Shown here piece by piece: positions 35,201-44,319 of a stretch of DNA of 64,000 bases. Under the pieces are notes generated by a model that had not been told where the DNA came from, made no database searches, and saw nothing but the letters and a program-made list of their open reading frames with translations. Every line of letters begins with the position of its first letter. Positions within the stretch are counted from its first letter, which is position 1. This DNA is from Branchiostoma floridae. Taxonomy: Eukaryota > Chordata > Leptocardii > Amphioxiformes > Branchiostomatidae. The position numbers were made by a program, and so were the translations under genes. The stretch lies in contig NC_049994.1 of the NCBI RefSeq assembly GCF_000003815.2, positions 5,694,903-5,758,902 of the forward strand. Direction: 5' to 3'.

Positions 35201-36950
35201 AATGTACAGATACAAATTGCAATATTGTGTTTGTTCTGTCATGAAGCGAGTGAAACATACCTGCAAGTTTTCTGGGAATGTCTAAATTTAATCTCCTTTG
35301 GGAACAAAATCAAAATTTGGTTTTACCATAAAACAACTCAAAATTCACTGGATTGAAAGATACTTTTGGAAATTTGCAACTTGTATTATGTAATTCCCCA
35401 GTTGAAAATCTCATTTTCTTTATTTGCCAAGAATCATATACATGTACAATGTATATTGAAGTAGAGAATTTAGTACCTTGAATTTTGAATCCTTTCTTCA
35501 CTATGTAAATCTCTGTAACAAAGTAAAATATCACATAGCCTTGAGGAAAGACAGGCTGGAGAAGCATTGGGTTGGAAAAGCAGGGAAATTAATGCCTATG
35601 ATTGCTGGCTCATGAATGCCATGCCAAAGTTATGCTATATTTGAAGTTAGGGTATTATAATAAGCTTGCAGTCGCCTGCTCTGCAGCCAACCGATGATGA
35701 TGATGATTATCATAATCATATTTGAAATTCTTGTATGAACAAGATCACATATATTTGAATTTCTGTTTATATCATTGTTTTATCCAAATTTCTGTTATCA
35801 CTTTTTCTTGTAGATCTAAGCAAAAGATCACATCATTTTTATATCTTAAAGCATACACATAACCCTCCTTCATGGGGTATATGTCTCAGACGAGAGTGTC
35901 TTTGCAAGGACCATGAACTGCTGCATACTTCCCATTATACTTCATTTGCTGAGTTACATGTACAAATGTACAGTTGTAACTCAGAATTTCTTAGAATCAT
36001 ACAGCAAGTTTAGATGGTACATGTCGTGCCAAATTAGAAGCCATTTACTAGTAATTGCGCACCCCATTTGCCAGCATATTTCGTGCAATTATCCGGGTGG
36101 TGCAACAATGCGAAGTAATCCAGCCAGCTGGACCGCATCAGTTTGGCATATGGCATCCCATGCAGTTAACAGAAATGTTCCTTAATCTATTGAATTTGTG
36201 CAATTAACTGGCTTATATTTTAATATTATAAGTGGAGTTAGTCATAATTTTCCTAACATGACTGCTGCATGGGAGAAATAAACATTGGTTAAACATGCCC
36301 ATGGGTGATTTCTACGTCAATATTGTGTCAAATATGCATATGCATATTTCTTTTCCTTTCATTAGAAAAATATAGAAACCCCGCCAACAATAATAACAGA
36401 AACAAAGGTAGGGTGGGAAAACCAGAGCAATGATGTTGTTTCTATTTTCGTTGCAACAACAAGAGAATACTTGCGTTGATCAGAAAAAAACATAAGGACT
36501 CAGTGACGCCACAAAAAATTATAGGATCAAAAGCCTGAAAAGGGAGCAAGTTTGCACCGATCCAACATATCCCGCCTAGCCAGTAGGGAAGGGCGTATAA
36601 TCATAACTCAGTACAAGTATTGGCTGAATTAGACACAACGCAGGGCCATATTTACCCGTATATCTGGCTATACGGCATGTTTACCACACTAGGGTCACTG
36701 ACATAGAGGTAACTGGCCATGGGGTTATCTGGGCAAAGGGCACAGCCAAAATCAGACAGCGTATATCCACATGAAAAACACCGCATATCACAACATTACT
36801 CGCCTTGACAACGACATTGGTACATCTAACATATACTTGAGCATATATAGGTAACATACAAACATGTGTAGAGCGTAAATACGTACCATTTTTGGGCAAA
36901 CTTTGTATCACTTTTACAGCAGCGTCAAACCTTGCCTTCGGGGCGGCCAT
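26231..36950 (-). CDS. ACBD5: ACBD5, tail-anchored peroxisomal acyl-CoA-binding protein, ten exons
   Basis: ACBD5 binds very-long-chain acyl-CoA on the peroxisome surface and tethers peroxisomes to the ER through VAP proteins. Exons are 36887-36950, 34611-34731, 33717-33789, 32455-32977, 31339-31491, 30455-30585, 28190-28598, 27209-27420, 26538-26594 and 26231-26371. Phases are consistent and give 627 residues, against about 530 in human. The ACB domain is at about 8-100 ([52 protein letters not shown]). A long acidic region follows. At 341-348 there is an FFAT-like ELYQDTVD after an acidic DSDTDS run, in the place of the human EVYCDSME. A Gly/Arg-rich stretch precedes a coiled coil ([20 protein letters not shown]). 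WWPF (585-588), one membrane span (about 594-613) and a basic tail ending [13 protein letters not shown] complete it. ATG 36950 is the expected start. Confidence 0.94.
26705..26960. mobile_element. MITE with about 40-bp TIRs in ACBD5 intron 9/8 region
   Basis: TTAAGGTGATATCTCACTGC and ACTTGGGGCACTGGTACGGC at the left are mirrored at the right (CAGTACCCCAAGTGCAGTGA, GGTATCACCTTTA). About 256 bp, non-coding. A degenerate relative lies at 54191-54412. Confidence 0.8.
27800..28130. mobile_element. degenerate hAT-type MITE in ACBD5 intron 7
   Basis: TGTTCTAGCCAGCATCCGTC at the left and GGCTGGCTAGAA at the right resemble the TIRs of the element at 22533-22881. The interior has GACGGAAT and GGGGACGGTG blocks in common. 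No clean target duplication was found. Confidence 0.6.
29150..30410. mobile_element. MITE copy (family of 34152-34541) split by a LINE insertion
   Basis: 29150-29247 and 30387-30410 together match the right-hand part of the MITE at 34152-34541 (ATAATCCCTACCTACC, TTTTTTCAGGACTGAAACAG, GCACAACATTTTTTTT). The match is interrupted exactly where the LINE at 29248-30379 sits. Confidence 0.8.
29248..30379 (+). mobile_element. 5'-truncated LINE with RT YVDD, 7-bp target-site duplication
   Basis: Codons from about 29310 read through the RT motifs [53 protein letters not shown] and [15 protein letters not shown] to a stop at 30154. This is the C-terminal two-thirds of a non-LTR reverse transcriptase. 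The 3' UTR ends AATAAACCATTG. ACAGGAA flanks both sides (29241-29247 and 30380-30386). The uninterrupted target survives in the MITE copy at 34501-34530. The gene part is open but lacks the N-terminal endonuclease and RT start. It is antisense to ACBD5 inside intron 6. Confidence 0.9.
30891..31175. repeat. long inverted repeat with about 80-bp arms in ACBD5 intron 5
   Basis: The left arm (30891-30974, with CCTCTTGTCTGTACTCTGCT and CAACCGTCACCATCAGTT) is nearly the exact reverse complement of 31095-31175, with about five mismatches. A 120-nt spacer separates the arms. No terminal features of a known transposon were recognised. The transcript could form a long hairpin. Confidence 0.85.
33053..33299. 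mobile_element. MITE with TACAGTCAAACCTG ends in ACBD5 intron 3
   Basis: TACAGTCAAACCTGTAT at the left and ACAGGTTTGATTGTA at the right. The interior has TGGCCACTATAGACA repeats. Same terminal family as 41327-41613. Confidence 0.75.
33811..33910. mobile_element. MITE fragment ending 21 nt before ACBD5 exon 3
   Basis: TACTGTAAATG at 33811-33821 is the terminus of the family seen at 18422-18631. The shared interior includes TTGCGGTGGCC and AACTTTAAACCACCATGAAC. The opposite end is not recognisable. On the transcribed (minus) strand the terminus reads CATTTACAGTA, then 21 nt, then exon 3. Confidence 0.7.
34152..34541. mobile_element. MITE with about 34-bp TIRs in ACBD5 intron 2
   Basis: GGCCTAGGAAAAAAAATGTT and GTGTTTCCTGTTTC at the left match the reverse complement of the right end with one mismatch. 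390 bp, non-coding. It preserves the empty target of the LINE inserted at 29248. Confidence 0.85.
36050..36240. mobile_element. MITE fragment related to 39431-39733
   Basis: Shares TTTGCCAGCATATTTCGTGC, AATTATCC, GCAACAATGC, CAGCTGGACCGCA and TTGTGCAATTAACTGG with the element in G6PC3 intron 3. In ACBD5 intron 1. Confidence 0.6.
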
Positions 36951-37725
36951 GTTTCTTATTTGGCTTGCGAGCTGACACCGCAAGCTAACGTAAGTGAGCG
37001 ACCAAATAGGAAATTAGCTAAAGGAAGCTTATGATTCGCAAATGTCGAAATCAAATAGTAAAAATAAAATTAATCATATTCTATGAGCTCTACTACGATG
37101 CTAGAATTGCCAGATGCTTTATATTTTACTGCGAAACACCAGAAACTGCATGTATGACTGTCCATTTCTTCGTTTTCTTGCGCTCTTAAGGTGAGAAACA
37201 AGTCAGGTGAAAAGCTCTTGATCTTGCTGAAGCGTCATTAAAAACAAACAAACAAACAAATAGATAAACCTACAAGCAAAAAACTTAAGAATATTTGAAA
37301 GAATGCCTAATGATCATTTCTTATTTATATGTAACGTTGTCAGACCAGGCTGCACTGGACCAAAAAAGGTTGAAAATGAAAACCGGGTCATCGTTTGAAA
37401 AAATATATTGATGAAAACTTCAGCTGCAGTTAATATGCAGTTGGCGTGTGGACGCTCTGTTCATAATGGGGTCTAAATGCGTTTTGTTAAAAATTAATTT
37501 CCAACCAAGTTGTCGAAGTTCAGTTCCCAAACCCAGTGCCAAAGCATGATGGGAAGGCTTACATCAGACGTGTCACCCCTGAGCACAAGATTCGGTCTCG
37601 GAGCTCTTTTCTGAAACATTCCAGGGGTTTTCGCTCATTTTTGTGACATTTGGAGGTCAACAACAGCAGCAAAAGTACTTTGCTTGAGATTCTCGGCTTG
37701 AAAGTCGGAAACTTTTCCTCAGAAA
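36951..37725. promoter_or_regulatory. shared upstream region of the divergent ACBD5 and G6PC3 genes
   Basis: 775 bp separate the two start codons. CpGs are most frequent near each start. No TATA box or other recognised element was found. Bidirectional promoter activity is inferred only from the head-to-head arrangement. Confidence 0.5.
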
Positions 37726-40700
37726 ATGCCGCAAGTGGTTATGCTACTCCTCCATTTGGAGGGAGTTTCATTCATCCAGTGGTTGCAGACGACATTTTCG
37801 GATTTTGCGGAGGTGCTGTTGTTTCTGACCAGAATGGGAGACCCGAGACATGCTTATCTTGTCTACTTCCCCCTGGCGCTGGTCTTCAGCAGGAGTGTCG
37901 GGCTGAGAACGCTCTTAGTCGCCATTATTTCCGAGTGGACCAACCTGATTCTGAAATGGTACGTGCCCCCCTCCCCCTTTGAACTTTGAATGACCCCGCC
38001 CCCTTCCATGCCGTATCTAGGGGTGGGTACGAGTACGATGTACCGGTACAAAACCGCTTTTTCTTATTAGACCGGTCCGGTTAAACCGGACCTGAAAAAA
38101 ATCAGTGGCCCGGACGTTGGACCAGTTAGAAAATGAACAGATTATATGATCAGGTGTTCACACGTTTGGGTGGGGGCTTTAAACGGTTCCAGAAAATAAC
38201 AATTAAGAGCGAAGTAGAGTAGAGTCTGTTAGTCATTTATTGGATGCCTTGAATGAATTCTCATGGTATTTGGTAGGTGGGTCACCGTGGGTGGGGTCTG
38301 AGGAAAACGAACGAATGTCAAGTTCAATCATGGGTCCCCTAGCAGCTGTCTAAAGTACTGCAGGGAAACTTCCATTCTATAAAATCTTATGTTGTAGACA
38401 TGGTGTGGCAGAGCTTGATGATGATGATGATCCTCTGTTTCTAGGATGCTTCATGGAGAGCGTCCCTTTTGGTGGATTAAGGACCCTGAGATATATGAAG
38501 AGGGAAAAGCACCACACCTGGAACAGTATTCCCTGACTTGTGAGACTGGACCAGGTATTTATAAAAATCTTGCTTTTTTCCACTATCAATCATTAAAAGG
38601 GAAAAAAAACACCATGCTCTGCCACAATAGAGGATAACTGCTTCTTTTCTTTTAAGGGTTTGACTTACATGTAGCATCAAATGGCTAAGTGGTTGGACTA
38701 ACGAACACATGATGGAGAGGTGAAGCCTGAAGGGTTTGATTTGGCATTACTGGCTAGACAGTGTATCCTAGGCAAAGGCTATTATTTATCTTTTTTATTA
38801 CGACTTTTCTCACTTCACCCAGGTGTAAAATGAGTTATGACCTCAGTTGGAGAAGTTAAAGGTGGTGGATAGGCACATGTCTTCTAACACTATGCCCAGC
38901 ATAGCAGATAGTAACCCACAGTCCCTAAGGCCTCAAAAAAGCTATGGGACCCTTAAATACATGTACCTGAAGAAACTAAGCGCTCATTTTCACCTGAGCG
39001 AAGTGTGGAAAGTCGTGTAAAGTACCTTTCCCCTTAAGGGCACAAGATCGGTGACACTGCAAGTTTGGACCTCTTGGGCCTGAGCCCAACGCGCTGCCGA
39101 ATGTGGCACGCAATCCCACTTTTGGGGCCCTTACATTTACTTGTCTTACTTCCTGTGTCCTATTTAGGCAGCCCATCAGGCCATTGCATGGTGACTGCAG
39201 CAGTACTGTGGGTGGTGACCTCAGCTTTGGTGTCGGATCTTTCAGCCGCTCCACGCAACAGTTGGAAAAGGTTTGCTACACTGGAAATATCAGAACTACT
39301 GAGATGATAAAGACACTCTTCCTGGTTCAGCCATGTGTGTAGATTTCTCAAATTTGTCTTACGTGGAAATCTTACTTGTTATCCTGTGCAGTGGGCTATC
39401 TGTGCTTGCACTTCAATTATGCAAGGGGAATACAGTAGAAGCACACCCCATTTTCCAGTGTATTTCTTGCAATTATCCAGGAGTTGCAACAATGCAAAGT
39501 CATCCAGCTGGACTGCACCGGTTTGGCACTATATGCAATTAACATAGGTGTGTGGTACAATAGAAGCGGTTTAATTGCACAGCCTAATCGCCAGCGTATT
39601 TCGTGCAATTATCCAGCCGATGCAATAATGCAAAGTTATCCAGCTGAACAGCACCGGTTTGGGATTTTGGGATTCCGTGCAGTTAACAGAAGTGTGTGTT
39701 TATCCGTTGTGCAATTAACTGGTTCCTACTGTATTAAGGTGCAACAATGTGTTACTGTCAATATCTTACAATTGCACATAACATCGTTGAAGAGGTTCAT
39801 CAGTCACGTATGCAAACAGTTGACGATGATGTACTGGTAGACATCGAAAATTTGGGAGGTACCGTATGTACTGTACCTTTTCAAAAACAGTCATTGATTG
39901 ATGAAAATTTGTTGTAACTGCACATAACATCTTTTGGACATATCTTTCCTGGTTTGTGTCTACTGGAATCCATGATATCCAGCTGGACCGCACCAGTTTG
40001 GGATTTGGGCATCCCGTACAATTAACAGAAGTGTGTGGTGATCTGTTGTGCAATTAACTGTCATCTACTGTATTAAGATGTGACAAAGTGTTACTGTCAG
40101 TATCTTACATTGCTCTGCCACATACCATCTTTTGGATATGTCTTTCCTTGTTTGTGTCTTCAGGAACCCCATGGTCAGAGCTGCACCTTGGCTGATCTAC
40201 AGTTTCATTCTGACATCAGCTGGTGTGTCCAGACTGTTCATTGCCACACACTTCCCTCATCAGGTGGTGTTTGGCACTGCTGTAGGTACGGACATGTATG
40301 ATTCTTTCCCTATCCCATTGTTTAACTGACATATGTAGCATTCCCTGCCTATCTTCCTTCGCAGACTTCTTGCAGGGTTGGCTTTTATTTTAAGCAGGGG
40401 GAGCTGGTTGCTAGTTTCAAAGTTGGTTTAGATTCTCTAATGCCTAGAAAGGGAGTTTGCCGTGGAAGGAGTTTCGCCCCGCCTCAAGGCGAATTCCCTT
40501 CCTCATCAAACTCCCTTTCCCAGCATTAAAGAACTTAAGCCAACTTTGGAACAAGCCAACCAACCAGCCTCCCATCCAGACCCGCTCGAAGTCTGCAAAG
40601 GAGGCTATTCACTGCCCATCTTGCCAAGTTTTGGTATATAAGGAGGTGCTCATTTTAATAGCCCTTGGGCAACGCAGTTGTGTAAGCATTATGGGGTACT

Positions 40701-42087
40701 GGTGTGTTCAACGTTGCATCTTGCAAGGCTGATATCAAATGCTAGTCTGTGAATTTTTAGATTTCCAAATTGTCAGAAGTGTCTGATATTATTCTGAATG
40801 ACTGGTCACTATCTCTGGCAATCTACCCACTTGACCATACTGTTTACAGCTGTGGTAATTTATGTATTTGCAAGCTCTGATGTCACATTCACACACCCCT
40901 TTTCCAGGTGTCCTGATAGGATACATGTTCAACAGAGTCCAGGTGCAGTCTTTCCGTCCCAGCATGTGTGTGGTGCTGTCAGCTGGTCTGGCTGTGTTAG
41001 CTATGGGACTCTATGGTATCCTTCTGCATGTGAGTTTTTTTGTGTTGTTTTCCAAGACTTATTTCTATTTTAGTGTATGTACACTGGGTAGTAGCCTGGT
41101 ATCCAGCCATATTGTATCTCACTCTCATTATAATTGTGAAAAGGGTTTGCAGAAAGGACAGGAGAGACTGGAGAGTTATAATACGGCTGGATACCTGGCT
41201 ACACTGGATAAAAGGAAGGTGACAGTCACCAAAACGTTGGCTCTGATTGATATTGGTTGTGAAGAAAGGACCTTATTATCAAGTTTTCCAATCTGATAAA
41301 GTATTCACGGAGTGCTTGTACATGTATACAGTCAAACCTGCTCTGACCACTAGAGGGCCGGGCGAAAGTGGTCGGCTTGAAAATCAATGACACCTCAAGC
41401 TTGAAAATTTTGTGGTCGTTATGGGCAGTGATTTGGTCCTGTGCTGTCCCAATGTTTGGCGGTCGCGGTCATGTTGGCCAGGTGGTTGTCATGAAAAGGT
41501 TGCTTCATGCTTTGATTGAGGAAATGAGGAAAATTTTCGGGAACAAGAAAAAGCGGTCGTAATGACCAGGTGGTCAGCTTGAAGGGTAGGTTGTTTGGGC
41601 AGGTTTGACTGTATTTCTTTTGCCTGTTGCTGTAACTTACATGTAAAAGAAATAATATTATTTTTCTACATTTCTACAGGTGTTCAGCATTGATCCCTCC
41701 TGGTCTATAAAGAAAGCGACGCAGTGGTGCGCACACCCTGAGTGGGTACACCTGGGTACAACACCATTCTTCTCAGTAGCGCGAGATTCTGGCTCCTCTT
41801 TGGGTCTGGCTGTAGCACTCCATTCAATCCTCCCACAGGTTAAGACTGCGAGGGATAGAACCATGGACAGTAGTCCTGAAGGTAAAACTGTTGGTGTTAG
41901 CACTGTTGGCTTCCTTCTCTTGTTGTTGTCTTTAACACTGAGTACTGAATACTTGGTCCTACCCCAGGAGCCACAGACATTGTTGTACTCACTTGTTTTT
42001 GTCAAGAGTGCGTTATTGACTGTAGGAGTCATCGGCCTTGTAACAGGTTTTAGTAAACTGATTCAGAAAAAACAGAAGAATTGGTAA
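37726..42087 (+). CDS. G6PC3: G6PC3-type glucose-6-phosphatase catalytic subunit, six exons
   Basis: Glucose-6-phosphatases are multipass ER enzymes that hydrolyse glucose-6-phosphate in the lumen after import by SLC37A4; G6PC3 also clears 1,5-anhydroglucitol-6-phosphate. Exons are 37726-37958, 38445-38554, 39168-39270, 40164-40285, 40908-41029 and 41680-42087, in phase, giving 365 residues. The phosphatidic-acid-phosphatase-type active site is complete: K77 and R84 in KWMLHGERPFWW, the general-acid H120 in PSGHC, and R172 and H178 in SRLFIATHFPHQ. CETGPGSPSGHCM, the SWSI...WC...PEW block in the last exon, and the FFSVARDSGSSLGLAVALHS segment favour G6PC3 over G6PC1. An in-frame TGA lies nine codons upstream of ATG 37726, which supports that start. 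The C-terminus ends KLIQKKQKNW, with Lys residues near the end as in ER-retained relatives. Confidence 0.93.
38020..38245. mobile_element. second copy of the GGGGTGGGTAC MITE in G6PC3 intron 1
   Basis: AGGGGTGGGTAC, GTACCGGTACAAAACCG, CTTATTAGACCGGTCC and ACCTGAAAAAAATCAGTGG match the left half of 25747-26186. The right terminus is not evident. Confidence 0.65.
38976..39117 (-). mobile_element. tRNA-derived SINE in G6PC3 intron 2
   Basis: Same family as 19195-19607 and 20430-20640 (CACCTGAGCGAAGTGTGGAA, CGTGTAAAGTACC, GGGCACAAGATCGGTGACA). A possible tail fragment is at 38816-38870. Its end lies about 50 nt before exon 3. Confidence 0.7.
39431..39733. mobile_element. MITE with TACAGTAGAAGC / CCTACTGTA ends in G6PC3 intron 3
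   Basis: The left TACAGTAGAAGC and right GGTTCCTACTGTA are near-inverted repeats. The interior contains two similar half-units (AATTATCCAG, TGCAACAATGCAAAG, CAGCTGGACTGCACCGG and their second versions), plus an internal TAGAAGCGGTTTAATTGCAC that looks like another left end. This suggests a dimeric or nested element. Confidence 0.65.
39640..40175. repeat. tandem duplication in G6PC3 intron 3 including a dead copy of the exon 4 acceptor
   Basis: The segment from CAGCACCGGTTTGGG (about 39651) through TTACTGTCAATATCTTACA recurs from about 39985. At the 3' end, CATCTTTTGGACATATCTTT plus GGTTTGTGTCTACTGGAATCC (39926-39972) matches the sequence leading into the real exon 4 (40127-40170). In the upstream copy the acceptor CAG has become CTG, so it should not splice. 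GCACATAACATC at 39774-39785 and 39920-39931 flanks an extra segment in the first copy, like a target duplication. Confidence 0.75.
40401..40568. repeat. near-palindromic hairpin element in G6PC3 intron 4
   Basis: 40401-40457 (GCTGGTTGCTAGTTTCAAAG, AAAGGGAGTTT) is an imperfect inverted copy of 40508-40568 (AAACTCCCTTTCC, CCAACTTTGGAACAAGCCAA). A GC-rich loop lies between. Probably a foldback MITE. Confidence 0.7.
41091..41202. mobile_element. short MITE with 18-bp TIRs in G6PC3 intron 5
   Basis: GTAGCCTGGTATCCAGCC and GGCTGGATACCTGGCTAC are inverted repeats with one mismatch. 112 bp. It starts about 60 nt after the exon 5 donor. Confidence 0.75.
41327..41613. mobile_element. MITE with TACAGTCAAACCTG ends in G6PC3 intron 5
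   Basis: TACAGTCAAACCTG at 41327 and its reverse complement at 41600-41613. The interior has CTCTGACCACTAGAGG and GGTCGTAATGACCAGGTGGT. Its right end is about 65 nt before exon 6. Confidence 0.85.
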
Positions 42088-44319
42088 AGGGATGTACACG
42101 TGTGTGTCAATGAAGTATAAATGGCTGGGTAGATGTATTGTAGATATCCAAAATTGTTGTGCTGTAGTTTTGTACACTTAAATAATTTATATTGTCAATG
42201 ATATGCCAGTCTTATGATGATGTGCCATTTCCTTAAAGTTTTAATAACAATCATGCTAAAGCCCACAAAGTAATTTTAAGACTCTACTTTTAATCATGCT
42301 TGTGTCATTAGAAATTTACTGATTTCATAATTATCAACACTGCCAAGCAGAAATAGTGATAGCAAGTTTCTGCATTCTGTGGTTGTACGGATGATTCCAT
42401 ATGTACTTGTTGCATGAATGACTCAAGGCAGGTCATGTATTGTGTAGAAATATTTAATCAAAATTCTATACTTGACATACAATCTAACAAAGATAGAGAC
42501 ACCTATAGATAGACAATTCTTATGTCATATACATGTATAGGTATAGCAAGTCAATCCCAATATAGTTTCTATTTTCAATTTTAAAAGTCCAATATCATAA
42601 TTTAGTGACATATGTTTTACAATGTACTCAGGAATGTTGTCTGTCAGGTGTACAATGTACAAGACAATGTTGGCAATTTGATTTGCTGCTATTGCGAGCC
42701 AGTCTCAAAAAAATCATAATAATATAAAACTCATGCTGTGACATTGTAGTGGAGACTACCAGTATATGACAAGTTATTGTCTTGAAAGATCAAATACAAA
42801 AAGATACCTTTCTGCAGGATATCTGTCTTATTCTTTTATAGCCTATTTATTTAGTATATACATACTCATTGTCTATAACATCTTTNNNNNNNNNNNNNNN
42901 NNNNNNNNNNNNNNNNNNNNNNNNNNNNNNNNNNNNNNNNNNNNNNNNNNNNNNNNNNNNNNNNNNNNNNNNNNNNNNNNNNNNNAGCCTATTTATTTAG
43001 TATATACATACTCATTGTCTATAACATCTTTGGCACAACTGCACAACTTCTTCAATAGTCTGTATTTCTATCCTTACCACTTAAAACTTTGTTGAGCACA
43101 TTTTACAGACATTAATGCATGGTATATTTACATACTAATGCTATATTAAACATAAGATAACATTAAGTAAAGCGGAAACTATACGTAACATTTTCATACA
43201 CAATGAAAAAACCTTGGACCAGCCGAGGACTCAGATACTTCAAGTTAAACTTACATCTCAAAGGATTCAAACATCAGTTTATCAAATTTCAGAGTAGAAA
43301 AGTTTAAACAGTTATACATTTAGAATATATATTTTATACACAATGTAGGTCTATCCTTGGTGGTACATCATTCTAAACCTTAAAATACTCTTGTCTACAA
43401 ATACGGTAGTAAAAAGTTGAGATGCAAAATGCCTGACTACCTCAGTCATATCACAAAATATTTTCAAGATCTTGTCATAATCTTCTGTTATTCTAGGCAC
43501 ATTTCTCATAACATTGTTTAAAAAGTATCTTTCTCTATTGGTCATTTCTAACGTGTTTCATTTTGGCAATGTTATGAATGAGAAACATACATGGTTTAAC
43601 AAATTACAATGTACAGTAAATATTTCAGGTAAAGTCTGTACTAAAGATTGTGTAAACCGATACAACATACATCTACTTAAACGTTCAATACTATACCAAT
43701 GTAACTATCAGAACACAAATATTGTACATATAGAGCATCCAAAGATCCCTCTTTCTTCTACAGTATATCTCAAGATAGAAAATCACTCACTCTCACCCAT
43801 GGCAGGATAGAAAATAAGTTCTATCTCAAGTTGGTGTGAAAGAGTAAAGTTCACTTGTCAGAAGATTAAGTCTCGTTTTAAATAGGGGGTGTCAAAGACT
43901 GCAAACAGTTCCTTGATTGATATTATGTCATTTGGAAATATTGTAATTTGTATAACCAACTAAACTGTTGTTGTCATGTTGAAGTTTTGAATATAAATTC
44001 TGACACTGGAATGTTAAGTCATTCATTTTCATGTACTTCATTTTGTTCGATATCCATACTTTATACATAAGCTGAGACTCCTGAAAACTCCATTATAAAA
44101 CAAGAACCTTCAAAGCCATTGTTATTTCATCCATTCATGTCCTTGCTGTATCAATAACTTACAAGAAGAACTCTCCTAATTTCAGACAAATAGTTTTCCA
44201 GTGACATGGTAAGTGAGATTTGTAAAGGGTCAGATAATTTTTAGAGCAAGCAGCTGCTGTTTATCAGCACTTAGGTTTGCATAGAGAGTGTCCTATCACC
44301 ATGTTATGGGGTGGAGCAG
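42088..44319. other. convergent 3' regions of G6PC3 and the mucin, with an assembly gap
   Basis: AT-rich, no further protein similarity seen. G6PC3 and the mucin converge here, so both 3' UTRs must lie inside. I could not fix either poly(A) site; TTTATT (AATAAA on the minus strand) occurs near 42847 and 42993. Confidence 0.5.
42840..43031. other. 100-N assembly gap flanked by an identical 46-bp sequence
   Basis: N run at 42886-42985. The 46 bases before it (42840-42885, starting AGCCTATTTATTTAGTATAT) are identical to the 46 bases after it (42986-43031). The two contig ends therefore probably overlap and the gap is artificial. Confidence 0.95.

Noticed and set aside
37650-37982. Alternative 110-codon ORF at the G6PC3 start
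   Set aside because: Different frame; the frame from 37726 alone joins to exon 2 and matches the glucose-6-phosphatase family.
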